Below are positions 11,151 to 25,500 of a DNA stretch of 64,000 nucleotides, one piece after another. Below the pieces are notes generated by a model that made no database searches, was not told the origin of the DNA, and saw nothing but the letters and a program-made list of their open reading frames with translations. Numbering within the stretch: position 1 is the first letter of the stretch; the number at the start of each line of letters is the position of its first letter. The translations under genes and the position numbers were made by a program. Source of the stretch: Echinococcus granulosus (taxonomy: Eukaryota; Platyhelminthes; Cestoda; Cyclophyllidea; Taeniidae); the NCBI RefSeq assembly GCF_000524195.1, contig NW_020170410.1, positions 710,908 to 774,907 of the forward strand, written 5' to 3'.

Positions 11151-12997
11151 GCTGAGCCTCTTTTAGATTCCGTTGGGGTGTTAAATGCTCAATTTCTTTG
11201 ACCCTCACGAATTCTTCAGAATTTATTGATGTTAAATTTTTTACTAGATAGGATATTTACTTGAGCGATTTAAATTGATAATCTCATTCATGTTGGCATT
11301 AACATGCCACATGTGCTAGCTAAGCAGATGTTGCTCACCACTATTGCCATTCAAATGGAAAGAGAAGTTTTAACAGTCCCACCATTGAGTTAGTCGAAAA
11401 TACTGCTATAAACACTCAAGTGATTAAATATTAAAGAGTCCTTCATTTATTATTAAATTGCCTTTGATTTTCATCCAAAATATCCAAAGTAGAGCAGCAA
11501 AAAGCTCCAAAATGAGTAAAAATTCATTAGCATTTTAATTTGAGCTAATAAGAACAATATCCCGAATGCTCACGCTAACGCTCCGCACTGCTAGGAGTAT
11601 GTCTTAAGATATTTTGGTAAATTTTTCACTCCGCATTCCTGAAGGTTCTAAAGATAAATAACAACAACAAGGCAGCTTCTTTGCAAGTTCATTTTTTTAT
11701 TTAAAGAGATGATTTGGATATTTTTCCGTTGATTAGAATGCGATACCTTTGTTACCATGACGATAAAATGCACAATACTGCTATTTTAACTGTCTGTAAT
11801 AGGAAAACTAGAATATCTTATTCCACGAATAAGAAATTGTTAAGAAATGACCCCAGATCTGGTTTGTTGTGCTATTGTTTACACTTCCTGCCATTGCAAC
11901 ATCTTTCCACCTCAGGAGAATCTGACTGTAAAGACAGAAATAGGCTCAACCATATCCAGAATCTTATTTAAACCAAGACCCTACATGTAAGAAACGGAAC
12001 TAGGAATAAGAAGAGAGCGGATATTTTGAGCAAAAATACAATTTAACCTTGCGATTCCTTTAGAGTACGATATCATAGTCAGTCTTATCTGTATTTTCAA
12101 CAAGAATTTCCTCTTCAGCAAAAACAACTTGTTTACGATTTCTGCAAAAACACTAAAGGTTAGGAAAATTTTTTGCCTTAATACGAACTAACCTCAGTTA
12201 CTAAACCCACTTCTCAGTTTTTCTGACAAGTAAATCGCACTATATGCTCCCATTTCAATAAAATAAATGCCAATGGGTGGAGATAACGAGTATGTTTTCT
12301 GCTGTCACCATATAAAGTGGTTTTAATTGCATTTTTCTTGTTTTATTGATGCTTTTGTTAAAACAAAAGCGCCGTTCCTTCACAATAGGCCTTGTTTTAA
12401 TATGACAACAGAACAAACCCTGTCACAATGAGAGTGGATTATGGTCAGCCTCATTTTAAGCAACATGGAGAGGGACGAAATTTCAGATTTCAAATTGCTA
12501 ACCGGGTATTGTTTTCATCCACTCTTGGTATGTCTATTAAAGTGATTTAATTTGGTTTTCATTTTACTAGTTATCCCACAATTATTTTCATCACTAATTG
12601 TTCTAGAATTAAAACAAAATAAGCCCATTTCTTTAGGAGCACATATCATTTAACTGATATCCCACTGTCAAAGGATAAAAAAGAGGGGTTTTGGGAGTAG
12701 GAAGGGGATGCAGGGGAGGGCACAATGGACATTAAGAGGTTAAGAGAGAGAACACCTGGTCATTCTCAAATTAAGAAGAGTAAATGGTCCTCCCGAGGGC
12801 CAACTTGCACATGTTGGGAAATCTGATTGTTTTTGCAGGTCTGTATTCGGCTAATGCATTTGTTGATTAGTACATTGCTCCACACACCTTCACAATAAAT
12901 CACAAAATCCTATCAGTTGAAGGGATCTGTATGGAAGAGGGAAGGGACGTGTCCAAGGATAAAAGGAAAGTGGTGCAGTAGATGTGGTGCTAGGGCC
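11151..12997. other. Downstream flank of innexin A
   Basis: Non-coding sequence between TRIM copy 2 and the innexin A stop codon. It should include the innexin A 3' UTR, which is transcribed on the minus strand. G-rich, purine-rich stretches occur around 12680-12760. A minus-strand AATAAA lies at 12347-12342. Confidence 0.45.
12342..12347 (-). promoter_or_regulatory. Candidate polyadenylation signal for innexin A
   Basis: AATAAA on the minus strand about 650 bases past the innexin A stop codon. Position and strand fit, but other signals are possible. Confidence 0.25.
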
Positions 12998-13553
12998 CTA
13001 GACAATGCTGTCATCTCCATTGAGCATTACTTTCTCTCCATTTCCACCCCCGCCACCCCCAGCACCACCACCAGCATTTCTAGGAGCAGCAGGGGCAGTG
13101 ATAAATCCAATTTCAGGGTGGTGATGCCTTAGCCCTGGAGCTTGTGGATGGCCCAAGTAGTTAGGTATTGGCTCAATATATTTCATCTCCTCTGCCACCA
13201 CCACATCTTGTGTCCGTTTGTGTCGATAAATGTGCCAGAGTTCACAGGCCAGATCGCCTGCCATAATATCACCCACATTCATGGAGATAAGGCGAATAAG
13301 AAAGATACCGTCTGGTCGTAGGAAGTTCTCCACAAACTTCTTGGAGGCGCTTCGATCGGTGTCTTTCATTACACACATAATTTTCAGGTAACGACGGATG
13401 AATTTGAGCCGGTAGCGTGCGAACCCCATGCGAAGGAACCAGTTGATAAAACTGATCAAGGTTATGATGCCCAGGGCGCAGTGCCAGAACCAGAGGAAAA
13501 TGAAGATCTTCTCCAAAAACATGTTTAATGGAAGGACGCATTGAATTGTATAC
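12998..13553 (-). CDS. Innexin A coding exon 3
   Basis: Encodes the end of the split Leu390 to residue 574 and the TAG stop at 13000-12998. It starts YTIQCVLPLN, the highly conserved second-loop motif, runs through segment four (rich in Phe and Trp) and carries an amphipathic cytoplasmic domain. The tail contains a HHH cluster, two Gly runs and a final SIV. The acceptor is CTTTTTAAG/GTATAC. Confidence 0.93.
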
Positions 13554-16500
13554 CTTAAAAAGATAATCAAAGTATGTTCAGTAGTAATTGACTTTTGAAA
13601 TGCTTACTAACTACAATTTTATTTAGGCACTTACGTTAGTCCCGACCCACGTAAGTTATCATAATGCTTTAAAAAATGAAAATTGTTGTAAATCCTCGAG
13701 TGAACATTTTAAAATATTATTTAACACAACATCACACTAAACACTTCTACGTGAATGCCATTAAAAGTTCTTAAATATAGTTGAAAAACGTCATTTAAAG
13801 CTCCTTCGTTGGCATTAATTTGAGTTCACTAGGCAAGTAGATAATAAGTGCATATAAAGTTTGGTCATTTATGTGCCCTTTCATAATCTCTTAGTCAGAT
13901 TTATATGGTCCTTAAAACCGTCCTTTTCGTCCACCTCTCTAATTAGGAATGGAAGGGAAGGTTTTCGTTCTAGCAAAGGCCAAAAATGGATATAAAATGA
14001 CCATACAAAACACATTATTTGTTCTAATCATTTAGGAATTTTGCATAATGATACTCTTCATTCATCATGGTTTGAACAAAGCATAGTTATAATATCTTGA
14101 TTAATTGTTGAACTTTTGGTTTGGTTTTGAGGGCACTTAAGGCTCCGCCTTTGTACTTTCGCTGGGAGGAAAGGCCTTTGGGCCTTGCCAGTAGCCTCAT
14201 CAACAGTCCTCCTGCACCCTCCTAAGCATTATGTCTTCTTTCACCATTAGAAAAGCCTTTAGGCTCTGCGTTGGTGGCAGCACTAGGCAAATCCTATTCC
14301 AATAGGCAACTACTCAGATTTCTATCACTGTTAGCTAAACTTTAGCGTGACAGAAGGACACATGCGGAGGATGGAAGAATATGTGACGATCCCCAATAGG
14401 AGGGTTTATAATGACGTCTGCCAACTACCCAAATCCCATGTTCCAGAGAATGCTACCAACACTTGAAACGATATTAGCTGTGAACAATTTGGAAAACTCC
14501 TTACGAAGCTAGCTACGGTAGTCGTATGAAGATGTCATTTATGTGAACATGTGATACCTCCTCTACCGCTTTACCAGCTGGGTGGAATCAAGGTAGGTAT
14601 GGCTTGGCAGAATCCAAGTGAGAACAAAGTAGAAGAGGGAAATAGGTGTAATATCTTACTCTCACGAAACAATTTTAATTCCCCTCTATATTTAATGGCT
14701 CTGCTTTTTGGCAATGAATATAAATGATAGCCTGCACATTCCCATTTGTCCTCAGTACATTTTCCAAATAGAACAAAACTCTAGATTTAGTGGAATTACC
14801 AAGAGGGATTATTGAAATTGCGGTCAGATATCTTCTCCGTTGCAGTCAAGTTTGCCAAATGACAGGGTTGGGTGGAACGTGTATTTCTTATGACACAGAC
14901 AAATTTTTGATGCCTGACAGGGTGCATTGATCAAGAGGAGCGTCCGCAAGACGTTCAAGAGGAAGGGAGGGCTGTATATCACTTCGGCGATGCGTTTAAC
15001 TCTTCGTTTTGGTTTAGCAGACACTAAAGACGCCGCTTTTATACTTTTACTTGGTGGCCTGGCTTCCTGGCCATTTTGGTAGCCCTCAACCCCCGTGTAC
15101 GTCGATAACGCACATTCTGTCATTGTGCTATCTTCTTTTGTCTTCATAGAAGTCTTGAGGCGCTATACAATATCGTCTTTAGTATTTTTGTCTGCATAAA
15201 AGTATTTAAAGAGCAAAATATGCATTCTGTTTAGCTGTTTTGTTCCCGACTCGCTATTTAACCTTTACAACTTCAAAGCAGCAACAAATTTCCCGATAGG
15301 TAATAGGCTAAGAACTTACAAGGTATTTGAAGACGTTATTCTAATAATAATAAAGCAATTCCTTTTCAAAGTCATAAGCATCCGGAGGGAGATTTGAAGT
15401 TCCATAAATAGTTTTAATCTTTGCCTCAATAACATTTAAAAAAATTCATCCTAGCGGGACTACTTTCTGATGAGATTTATCAAGTCTGACAGTTAGAACA
15501 GCCCACAAATGTCTGTTGTAATTAGACATCCGGAAGAGCGATTGGAAAAAGCTTTTGAAGACAAAAAAAATAAGCCAGCCAGGAGGAAATTTTCCTCCGC
15601 TTTAATCTACAACCTTTAACTAGTAATGCGTCTGAAATACCTAACCAAGGCAAAGTCATTAATGTGCCAACGTTTAAAGATTTCTGGAAATTTTTATTTG
15701 CTTTCTAAGCAAAAAACCTCTCCATCTTTCTATTTCAAAATGAAAATGCGAGTCGCTTTCACTAAAATCAGTATACTTATTATTAATAGGACAAAATTGT
15801 TGAATATCGCTTGACAAAGGTATGTCCTCCCACAAATTTCACTGACCAACTAGCGAGGTCGCCTTATGCAAGTCATGGCAGCACAAGTGAAATCTTGCGT
15901 TTGAGCCACTCTTAATGCCAATTTCCCAAAGCTTGGTAGATTTTGGAACACCAAACTCCTCCTTAAACTCTACAAAATTGCCCTTATTATTTGCACCCAC
16001 TGCATTGAGGCACTGTTAATTTTCGGAGCAAACAACTTTCTACCGTACTAAATGGCCCTGATCTAAAGAATGTTTCTAAAATGATGAATGGAAAATTGCT
16101 AGTTTAAGGTAAGCCGATTGCACAGAAGGTGTCGCTACTGTTTGCATTAGGTCGCTTTTGATGGATTTGAAGGTAATTGCATTTTCTGCTCGGTACTCTA
16201 AACAGAAATTGCATTTTCCTCAAAAGTAAGACATTCCGCACAAGTCAGCGGAAAACCAGTTTCCATTTATTAGACATCTTTTAATCTTCAGCAAAAAGTT
16301 GTTTGACAAACAGATTTATCATGTAAAGATTAAGTGCATTTCTTTTCAGTAGTATGTGAAATAAATTATAGGCGAAATTGCGGTGGCTAAAATAGAATCA
16401 CTAGATTAAAATAAAGCACTCTAATGCAAATAAGTGCAAAAAACTAAATTTAGGGAAACAAAAGCCATGTCTTTTGCGAAAAACGGAGTTTATTTATGTA

Positions 16501-19500
16501 AATGAGCAGTAGTGTTGGAAGAGGAAGAAAAAGGACTGCGCTAATTAGTAGTCTGATATGCCCCACCCGCATCCACCATCAGAGAAACAGTTCAGTAAGA
16601 GTTTATGTAAATTTGTTTCTTCTTTGTTGCAAATAGCCTCTGTTGGGAGTGATTTTAACCTAAATGGACAAGTGGGCATGCAGAGCATACACACATCATC
16701 CCTGGTTGGAGGGTATAGCATTACTAAAAACACCATGATAAGTCTTTTAATGCAAAACAGTGTTTATTTTCTGCTGCATTGGGCCAAGAAACTTGTGTTC
16801 TACCTACAACCAATATTGGGATTACAATGGATAGGCTACTTTATAGTCCAACCAGTGAAAGTCCTGAAAGAAGGTGACATGAATCTCCCTTGTCTTTTCT
16901 ATTAGCCTGCCCAAAGGAGCAGATTAATTTGGGCACTTAGTAACCAGTCGGTTGGCTTCGGTCTAGGAAAAAAGTGAATGCAGCGGAGCATTCAATTACT
17001 GCATAGACGCCTACTAAAAAATCGCCTGTGTTGCAAAGGAAGGAAATGTACAACGCGTGTTAAGGCAGCGGTTAAAGACACTCAAAACATCTAAGGGATT
17101 GTTGGTTCTACTGTGCTCAACTGACGTGGCAAAAAAAAAATACCAAATTGTGGTGAAAAAGCAAAACATTCTTTGGGTTGCGGAAGTGAGCAAGAAAACT
17201 GTAATGAAACTGCAACTATTTTTCCTCATAGTAACAAGACGTCTCATTCGATCTGTTTAGATCAACGTGCTTGGAACAAATCTAGAGACAAAGCAAATTC
17301 GGGTGCCATTAGTGCATGCAAATCACCCTAATAAAGGCACCGGATACCCACGCTGGTCACTAAAGGGCCCTGATGCTCAAAATGTATCACACCAATGAAC
17401 CCACTGTAGCGTACGGCCACTGTACTTCCAGTAGGGGGCCTGACCTCCGAGCTATGATGACACCCCCCACCCCTTCAGCACGTCGCCAATACATATTTTG
17501 TCCTTGTATTATGACTTCTACCGTCTTATGAACGACTCGATGCGCCACATTAGTGGCAGTAAAATTCGAACCCCATCCTAACTGATAACTACCTCGATCT
17601 CTATTGCCGAATACCTGAAAAAGGATAAAATGATAGGGATAAGAGAATCCATGATGACCCCTAATAGAAAGGTAATAAATGATGTCCGCCTTCGGTATCC
17701 ACCCTAATCGACTGCTCCGCAGGAATGTTCTTAAGAACGAAATTAGACACTAGCTGTGAATCATCTGAAAAAGTTAGTTACCGTGGCTACATAAGAGTGT
17801 CAATTAGGTTAACGAACGATATCTCCACTCCTCTACTAGGTGGACAGAATCAGCCGGAGATATGGATGGACAGTACTGAAGTGAGAGTAAAGTGGCAAGT
17901 TGAACAGAGGTAAAACCTTGTCCTTACAAAATTACTTTAAAAACTTCTTTATTAAGTGACCCTGCTTTTAGGCCAACATTCTAAAGACCATTGACGGGTA
18001 TGCGTGATGACAAGCACGATTTCTTCTTGCCCCTAACAGGATGAAACTTCAGATCCAGTGGAATTGTCAAGAGGGGTCACCAATTTGGCAGTCAGATATC
18101 ATCTCAGCTGCACTGGAATCCGATAACTGGAGCGGTTGTTTCTTGGATTTCTTCCCTACAGCACCGAATAAGCTATGATAGCTGACGCGGGAAGTTACCA
18201 AGAGTAGCAGCGAAGCCAATGCTTAAACGATAAGAAGGTCTGTGCAGCACTATCTCTGTTTGTTTAACACTTTATTTTGGTTTTACGGGTACTTAGAGCT
18301 CCGCAATTGTACTTCCAATAGGTAGCATAACTTTTGGGCTATGCCACTAGCCATCCACCCCTTCTGCATGTCGCTAAAACACTTTCTCTTCTATTATTAT
18401 GATCTCTACCCCTTCGGGCATTTCTTGAGTTGCCACACCCACGACAAAGGAATCTTTTTGTCATAATCGTCAACCCTAAATGCAGCCCATAATGTGATTT
18501 AAATCGCATGTTAAACAGAATGCAGTCCGTTCATGCTAGCAACAGATGCGCAGTTAGAAGAAATTATGCCAATTATACGCGATATTTTTAAATAAAGTTG
18601 GTGACTTTCAACATAAATTACATGATGTACTTACGTCTGCCCATATAACGGTAGAGAAGCCAAACGCTCAGGTGATAAGCATACTTAGGCCTTAAATGGG
18701 AAAGTGATTTACGAAATTGAAAATATAATTCAAATTTATGATACCCAACAACTTTATTACTTTTCAGCTAAATGGCGAAATTTCTTAACAGACAATACAT
18801 TGCATTATTCCAACCGAGTGTACGAACAGAAATAAATACAATGATTTAGAGATACCAGAAGCTGTTTCCTTTTTTAAAAAAAGTAAGGTTAGTCCAAACT
18901 CACCCCATCGCACTCTTACAAGTAAATAGAAAGATTTTCTAAAGAAAGGGAGATTTTTTGGCTGTTAAGAATAAAAAGCATGAGTAGACAACTTCCGTCA
19001 TTAAACCGACGGAAAATAGATATACTGCCATGGTGCATTATCCTTAAACATTTTTATGTTTCTCTTCATAAAGTGCCATTTAATCACAAAATTTTTGGTC
19101 AGGTTTCTTTTGGTTATTAGAAAAAAGGTTTTGCTCTGAGGTAATGTAAGACACGGAGAAAAAACAAGTCCCTTTTTTAAGGCCAACTGACATTTTTTAC
19201 CACCATCACTTTGCAAAGTAGCCGAACAAGGAATTTTTAAACTTTTTCAAAGTTGGACCAAATGTTTTTGAAAAAATTTTCATCTAGATACAAGTAAAGT
19301 TGTTAAACAAATGGGAGTTGTTTACATAACAACGCGATTTGATTTCCTAGTTATTTTCACTGTAGCATGCACCGAGCTGTTTCTGATTTCTTTCATTCGA
19401 TAAAATTATTAACAAATAAGGTCTTAAGAGGTTTCTAGAAAGTTTGAGTGATCTTATGGTTATATTTAAAACCAACATAATACCACATTTGAAAAGTAGC

Positions 19501-22500
19501 AACCTCCTCCATACAATTTAAGTAACTGTTAAGGCAGAAGAAAAAGTCTCAAAAAAGATCAGCCAAAGCCGTATTCTCCTATCAAAAACAATGCCCGTAT
19601 TTCAAATAGGCTTTGAACCACATTTGTGTAGAGAAAGCTTTAGTCTTCAGCATACCGTTCGAAAATTCGCGAGTAAAATAAGGAGCCCTCAACTTACAAC
19701 TGATTTTTGCCCAATTTTTTCGCCTCAAAGTCACAAAAGGTGACACGAGGAAAGTTGCCAGAGGTGTGCCAATCACTGCCTTGCAGCAGATCTATTAGCA
19801 CTCGCACCCCGTAGAAGGCGGTGTTTGTTCCAATAAACTTCTCCATCAGGATCAACTGTCCAACAATGTTGATTAGATAGAGTCCCTTTACGAAGAAGTA
19901 CAGCACTACGAGAAAGTTGCCACTCCTTCGTCCGCAACAGCTGTACCCTCCCGGTGTTGATTTCCCACCTCTTTGGGTCATGTCCGTCCGCTCTGCAGGT
20001 GAAGCTAATCCCGCTGCAGGACTACTTTCAATGATAGGATTTAGGGGAAGCTTTCTCGACCGCCTTCGCGATGATCTGGATCCCCAACATGATCCGAGAC
20101 CGCCTCGACCACAACCACACAAGGATCCAGTGGTTCGTTTGTTCCGTCGTGCTAAAGAGACCCCCAGATTTGGCTCCCCATTGCTGCGTTTATCACCACC
20201 GCCTCTACGGGTCTCCAATTCACTTTTCGTGTATCCAGGAGGGGGTAATTCAGTCTCTAGAGGAAAACGCTGCATGCCACGGTAAGGGAACGAGGAGGCG
20301 GCAGCAGCACATCCAGCACCGGTGGAGATGATACGTTTATAGTCACGCAGACGGTAAATGCAGCCTTCCATGTAACGTGCAATGAAGCGCACATTTTTTA
20401 GGCCATGCTCGGGCAGGAGAATATTGGAGTCGTTCGCCATTTGCATAATACGACGTACGTTGAAGCCGGAATGAGAGTTGAAGAGACGCCAAATTAGACA
20501 GGGCAGGTAAAAAAGGAGGGCTTGAATAGCCATGAGGATGGGTGCCCATTGGTAGTAGAGAATGCGGGCGTTATCGCGATCTGCCATACTCTGTGGTAGA
20601 CGCTTCGGCAGAGGTGAGAAGTAGGTGTTCGACACCCAACAGTAGTTTTCCGCATACTCTTCCCAACCTCTTGTGAACTCTTGGGGAATCCAGCATTGGA
20701 TTGGTTTACCTTCAAACAAAAAAACCGATTTTATACAATCTAAATCAAGATTTCATTCTTTCCACCCACTTATTACAACAATTTTTGTGGCAAAATGGTG
20801 TCATTTTAGAAATTATCATAACCAAGTCAAAGTTAAAGTCCACTTAAATAAATCACTCTATGTGAAGCATTGGGCATTGTGAGTGTTGCTGCAAAATTTA
20901 CTTGCACTCTCAACTACCCAACAAAAGAAGACTGGTATTTTTTGGTCTCCATAGAAAGGTACTTCTCTTATGAATAGTCAGAACACAAAAAACAAAAGAA
21001 TGAGACTGGCGGATAAATGGCCACTCTTGAATTTAATCAAACTTATGGTTGTTTCCTTCGTTAAAAACATTGGACTCTGAAAATTCATAACATTCTTACA
21101 GTCTTATACCAATACTCTGTGAGTATTGGAATCTACTGGAGGGAATTCCTAACCCATTATTCAGACCTCACAGTGCCTCTANNNNNNNNNNNNNNNNNNN
21201 NNNNNNNNNNNNNNNNNNNNNNNNNNNNNNNNNNNNNNNNNNNNNNNNNNNNNNNNNNNNNNNNNNNNNNNNNNNNNNNNNCAAAGTGAACTTTTATTAT
21301 AGGCATTCCTTTCACACGATTAAACAAGGCAATGCCTCCAGTAAGTGACATTTAATGCAAGTACTAATGAGCGCAACATCAAAACTTATCCTGCATTTAT
21401 CGAAGAATGTGTTTTTATAAAAAAATGGGGAGTATATTAAAAATAAGATGAAAAAAAAACATAAAATATCACGATTTGTTAAAAAGTCGCGAAGTTGCCA
21501 TCGCAGAATTTTAATGATGATCTTTTAATTTCTTTCATCCTAATGAAATTCTTGTCTTTGTCTTAAAATCATTTTTGACCAATCGGTTAGAGACGATCTT
21601 CCCAGTTTTGATTTCTCGGTTATTTGCCTTTACAAATTTCAAGAAACATGGAAAAAAGATGATGTCTCTAGTCCTTTCAGAAGGCTAAGCCTTAGCGGTT
21701 AAGCACTTCTAAGTGTTTTAGCAATAAAATACATGTAAAAAATGCATAAATATGATACCTGAATAAGTATTAACTGTAGAACAAAGCAATGTCACAAGCC
21801 TGTAAATTTATGAGTTAAGACTTAACTTCGTGACACATAAAGGCGACTAGAAATAGGTCCTCAATGCGTTAATGAATGTATTTTATTCAGCCTAGTGGAG
21901 ATCTCCCAAAGGATTAGTACACCCTGCCACCTTCATCCTCGCCTTTACAATTAAATGGCTCATATGCACATACAATTAAATCAAGCGTTTCATAACCTTG
22001 GGATGGCTTAATAGAATGTTAATTTCTCGATGTCTCCTTTAAAAAGGCTGGCCACTCTTATAATGATCTAGCTGAGTCGAAAGCGCAATTGGATATGTTC
22101 AGTGAAGGTCATTTGTTATTTTGGAAACAAATTATTTTTGACAGATAAACATCCTTTTATTTTTACTTCTAGAGTTCATCGATGAATGACATTTTATGTA
22201 GGTCCAAAGAGTAAATAAAGTTGACATTCAATGTCCTATATTTAGCTTGGTTTACCCCTAACTGCGTTCATGAGCAACTTCATGTTGAGGCTAGAAGGTG
22301 AAGGTAAAATGGAATTACTTCCGGATTACACGTTCCACGTGGCTAGTGAAGTAAGCAACAAATTCTTCATAATTCGTTAATCTGAATTAAGTATTAATAA
22401 AGCGTTTGTTGAACTGACAGTCTTCTTATGAATCAACTTCTTATGGAGACCAACCTTGAGACATGGCCGCATTTTTAAATCAATGGATCCGAGATTCGCA

Positions 22501-25500
22501 TTGAGTATTGTCTAAATACTATTCCATAGGTGTAAAAAAGGGCATCAGCTAAACATTTTTCCTGGTTGCAATTCGAATAAAGTTCATCCGTTTAACTTTC
22601 TAGCGTTGGTGAAATTCTTAAAATTACGAATAGGATACACCATCCTTTATTTTAATGAATACAGTTTACAATTTATAGACAGCATAAGGAGTTGTAGTTA
22701 TTGCCGATGAAATTCCTTTGTAACCACTCAGTCACAAAGAAATTAATCAAACGAAGCTGGTGATACAACCCTAAACATTGTTTACCTAGGAGGCGTTTTT
22801 CCTCTTTAATTAAGCAGAACGCGCAGGTTGCGTAAACAGTGCCGCCAAAAGTTAGCACGCAAAATACCGAAAGATTAAAACCTGTTGGTGCGTTCCTTAT
22901 CTTTCTCAACAAGACCTTGTAGTCTGGGTTGTTTAATTGCTTGCTAAAATTTGTAATGATCACCAACTGAGTTGAAAGCCACTTAATTAGACGATATGAT
23001 AAACCAAAAAAGCCTTTATACTAACAAGAAAGGTGAGCATAACTCGACATATGCAAAAAGTGCCAAACTTTAGAAGAGAGAATCTGATTAAAGCTATTGG
23101 ATTTAAAACCATAAAAAGACCAAAATATACGACTGTCACATTATTCATCTGTTGTGGTTCAAAAATGAGACAAATCTTCACTAAACCCTGAAAGCAAAGA
23201 GTACTTGTCGATATGTCTGGTATCGTCATCCTAAATTGAGTAATATATTATGTATTTTTACATCCCTGGAGTTGTAAAAAAACACAAATAATAGTAGTCT
23301 TAAAAGGACTCTACCTAATGTATATAAAATTAATTTAAGCAAACACGTTTCACTTAGAGTGGTTGAATGTGATAAATGTCATTTAAGGCAATCTTATTCA
23401 TCTGCTTCTTCTAGCATGATTTGAAAGTATTTACTGCCTCGCAGATTCGAGAATTTTTCCTCTTTTGTCCTCTTAATGCCAATTAGAAACTTGTAATGGG
23501 TTTGCAAAAAATAGAAGAACCGGTAACTGCATGATCGATGCTTTTCAATAGGCCATTAAATTCATTCAACATCGCATGCTTCCAATTATTTTTTATTTGA
23601 TGCAATAAATCGCTCTCCCCAGAATAATGATTCCACCCCAACCGACACGCAACGGAGACATCCTAGGAGGCAGACATGGAAAGCATTGCCTTTATGGTCA
23701 GACTGGATTGGTTTCCCATCTGGTCATGGGAATATTTGCTCACTCCCCGGGTCACTCTGAACTTAGTGTTGCGTATTCTAACGACCAAAGTGTACAACAA
23801 TTTTAGCCATCAAACTGTTGACACATTAGTCTCTCAATTCATCCTCCTATCTTACCAAGTAAGACCAACAAATTCACCAACAACTCTTGAAAGTGTTGTT
23901 GCTGTTGCCGTAAAAACCAGATCAGTGTAAAATATTTTTGCAGTCTATTTTGTTTACAGGAGAAACATATGAACGAGTGTTGATTTTCTACACTTAAGGC
24001 GGCAGATATTCAAAAAAAAACAAAATTTCTTCCCTTACCCAATTTTATTAACTTAAAAGAGAGAGGTGCTTTCATTCAGAAGGACAATAATCCTGCTCCG
24101 ATGTAAAAATGTCAGAGTAAAAGTGCATTCTGTCAAGGGTTTTGGTACTTTAATAACACTGATAAGTTAACTATCAGCCAGCTCTCATAAATGTGCCGCC
24201 CTTTAGCCTCAAGTTAGCCAATCACATAGGAACAGAACGGAGTATCGAATAAATTTAAATGGAAAACCACTCTATGCAATAGATATTTTAATTTTTTCAT
24301 CCATTCTCACAACATAGCAGGCAAAATTTATGGATCCATTTTGGTGGTTTAAAGGTGATTAGGAAGGCTTTATTCAGCTGCGTTATTTAATAGCCGGAAA
24401 CTTGAACTTTTAAAAGACACCTATTACCTATTTATGGCCTTATCACTTAATGTGGTTCGAGTAAATTATCCAACGTCGCATTCTTCCCCATTCATAATTC
24501 ATCATATATGTATCATGCTGCTGTGACTTCTTTTGGTATGTAAAGGAATAGTTTCGGGTTACTAATGCAACGCAGACATGTCCAGGATACACAGGAAAGC
24601 TATTACAAGCCCCTTTAAGTCTTCCCCACCTGCAATTACCCTCTTCTGAGTTAATGCATTCACCGTCTGTAGGGAGAGAGAGAGAGAGAGAGGATATTAC
24701 ATGATGCTTGAATATGCATCCCATTTGTAATTTTTTGTTTCTTGGGGGATATTTTGCGTTAATCTAAAAAATGTACATTAGTGAAGGTCTAGAGTCTGGA
24801 ATGTGAGATGGCTAACAGGGATTATCTCTCAGGCATTAATCATGGTTGGGACACCCAGGTGTACCGTGGGTGACCGTAAAGGTCACCGATCGATCAGTCC
24901 GATCCGCTTCCCTCCATCTAACGACGAGTTTAGGCGTTGGTACCTGACGAAACCCAAACCCAGACAATAAGGAATGACAGACAATAATATTTAGCTTACT
25001 TGAGCTAAGTTTTATGCAATGGTGGATTTGGGGAGAGGCGATTTATTAGAAGAAGAAAGGGGGATGTTCCAGTGTGGAACTTCGTTCAATGACACTGATG
25101 CAATAAAAATGTCAAACGAGGTTCACAGTCAGACGGTAAAAATGGAGGGAGGAAATTGTTTCGTGCTTTAGGTACAAAGCAACAAATGTTTTGAGGATCG
25201 ACACAAGTTGTTAGTAGAACACTGACTGTGAGAGATAACAGGCCATTGTATGTCATTGAACCAAAACGCCCTTGTAATTATAATATCAAAGAAGTGGATG
25301 CAAATAACAGGGCCATGTGCAACATCTTCGAAACCAGAAGATAAATCATCACCTTGTGTGATGATAAATCAGGGCAAATGGATGAGAATAACCCTTTAAA
25401 CAAGTCCATTGAGGAAAGTGCTCTTTTGGAAGTTATTTCCGTCTTTCTTTAAATGTTTGAAGAATGATTTGCCCATCTTTCACTGAGGTGAGTGGAAAAT

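Larger units (their letters stand above)
14088..15167 (+). mobile_element. TRIM-like retroelement, copy 3 (complete), antisense in innexin A intron 2
   Basis: A 1,080-base element with a 5' LTR (14088-14270, with small deletions), an interior of about 702 bases and a 3' LTR (14973-15167). A well-preserved TTGGTGGCAG primer-binding-like site follows the 5' LTR. A purine-rich CAAGAGGAAGGGAGGG precedes the 3' LTR. The interior shares blocks with the other copies and encodes nothing recognisable. The start base pair is degraded (TATAATA rather than TGTAATA). Confidence 0.85.
17383..18437 (+). mobile_element. TRIM-like retroelement, copy 4 (complete), antisense in innexin A intron 2
   Basis: A 1,055-base element with a 5' LTR (17383-17549, with an internal deletion), an interior of about 691 bases and a 3' LTR (18241-18437). 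TTAGTGGCAG follows the 5' LTR. AAACGATAAGAAGG precedes the 3' LTR. Interior blocks such as CCCCTAATAGAAAGG and AACTTCAGATCCAGTGGAATTG match the other copies. Confidence 0.85.
13554..19697 (-). other. Innexin A intron 2
   Basis: A 6.1-kb, phase 2, GT-AG intron. It carries two complete TRIM-like elements in the opposite orientation to the gene (14088-15167 and 17383-18437). The rest shows no supported gene. Frames such as 16558-16905 are unassigned and probably chance. Confidence 0.85.

Noticed and set aside
19917..20331. Plus-strand frames of 86-122 codons opposite innexin A exon 2
   Set aside because: They are antisense shadows of the innexin cytoplasmic loop, which has a high G+C, Arg/Gly-rich coding sequence.
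24944..24954. CTGACGAAAC resembling part of a hammerhead ribozyme core
   Set aside because: There is no stem II between the CUGANGA-like and GAAA-like parts and no matching stems around it.
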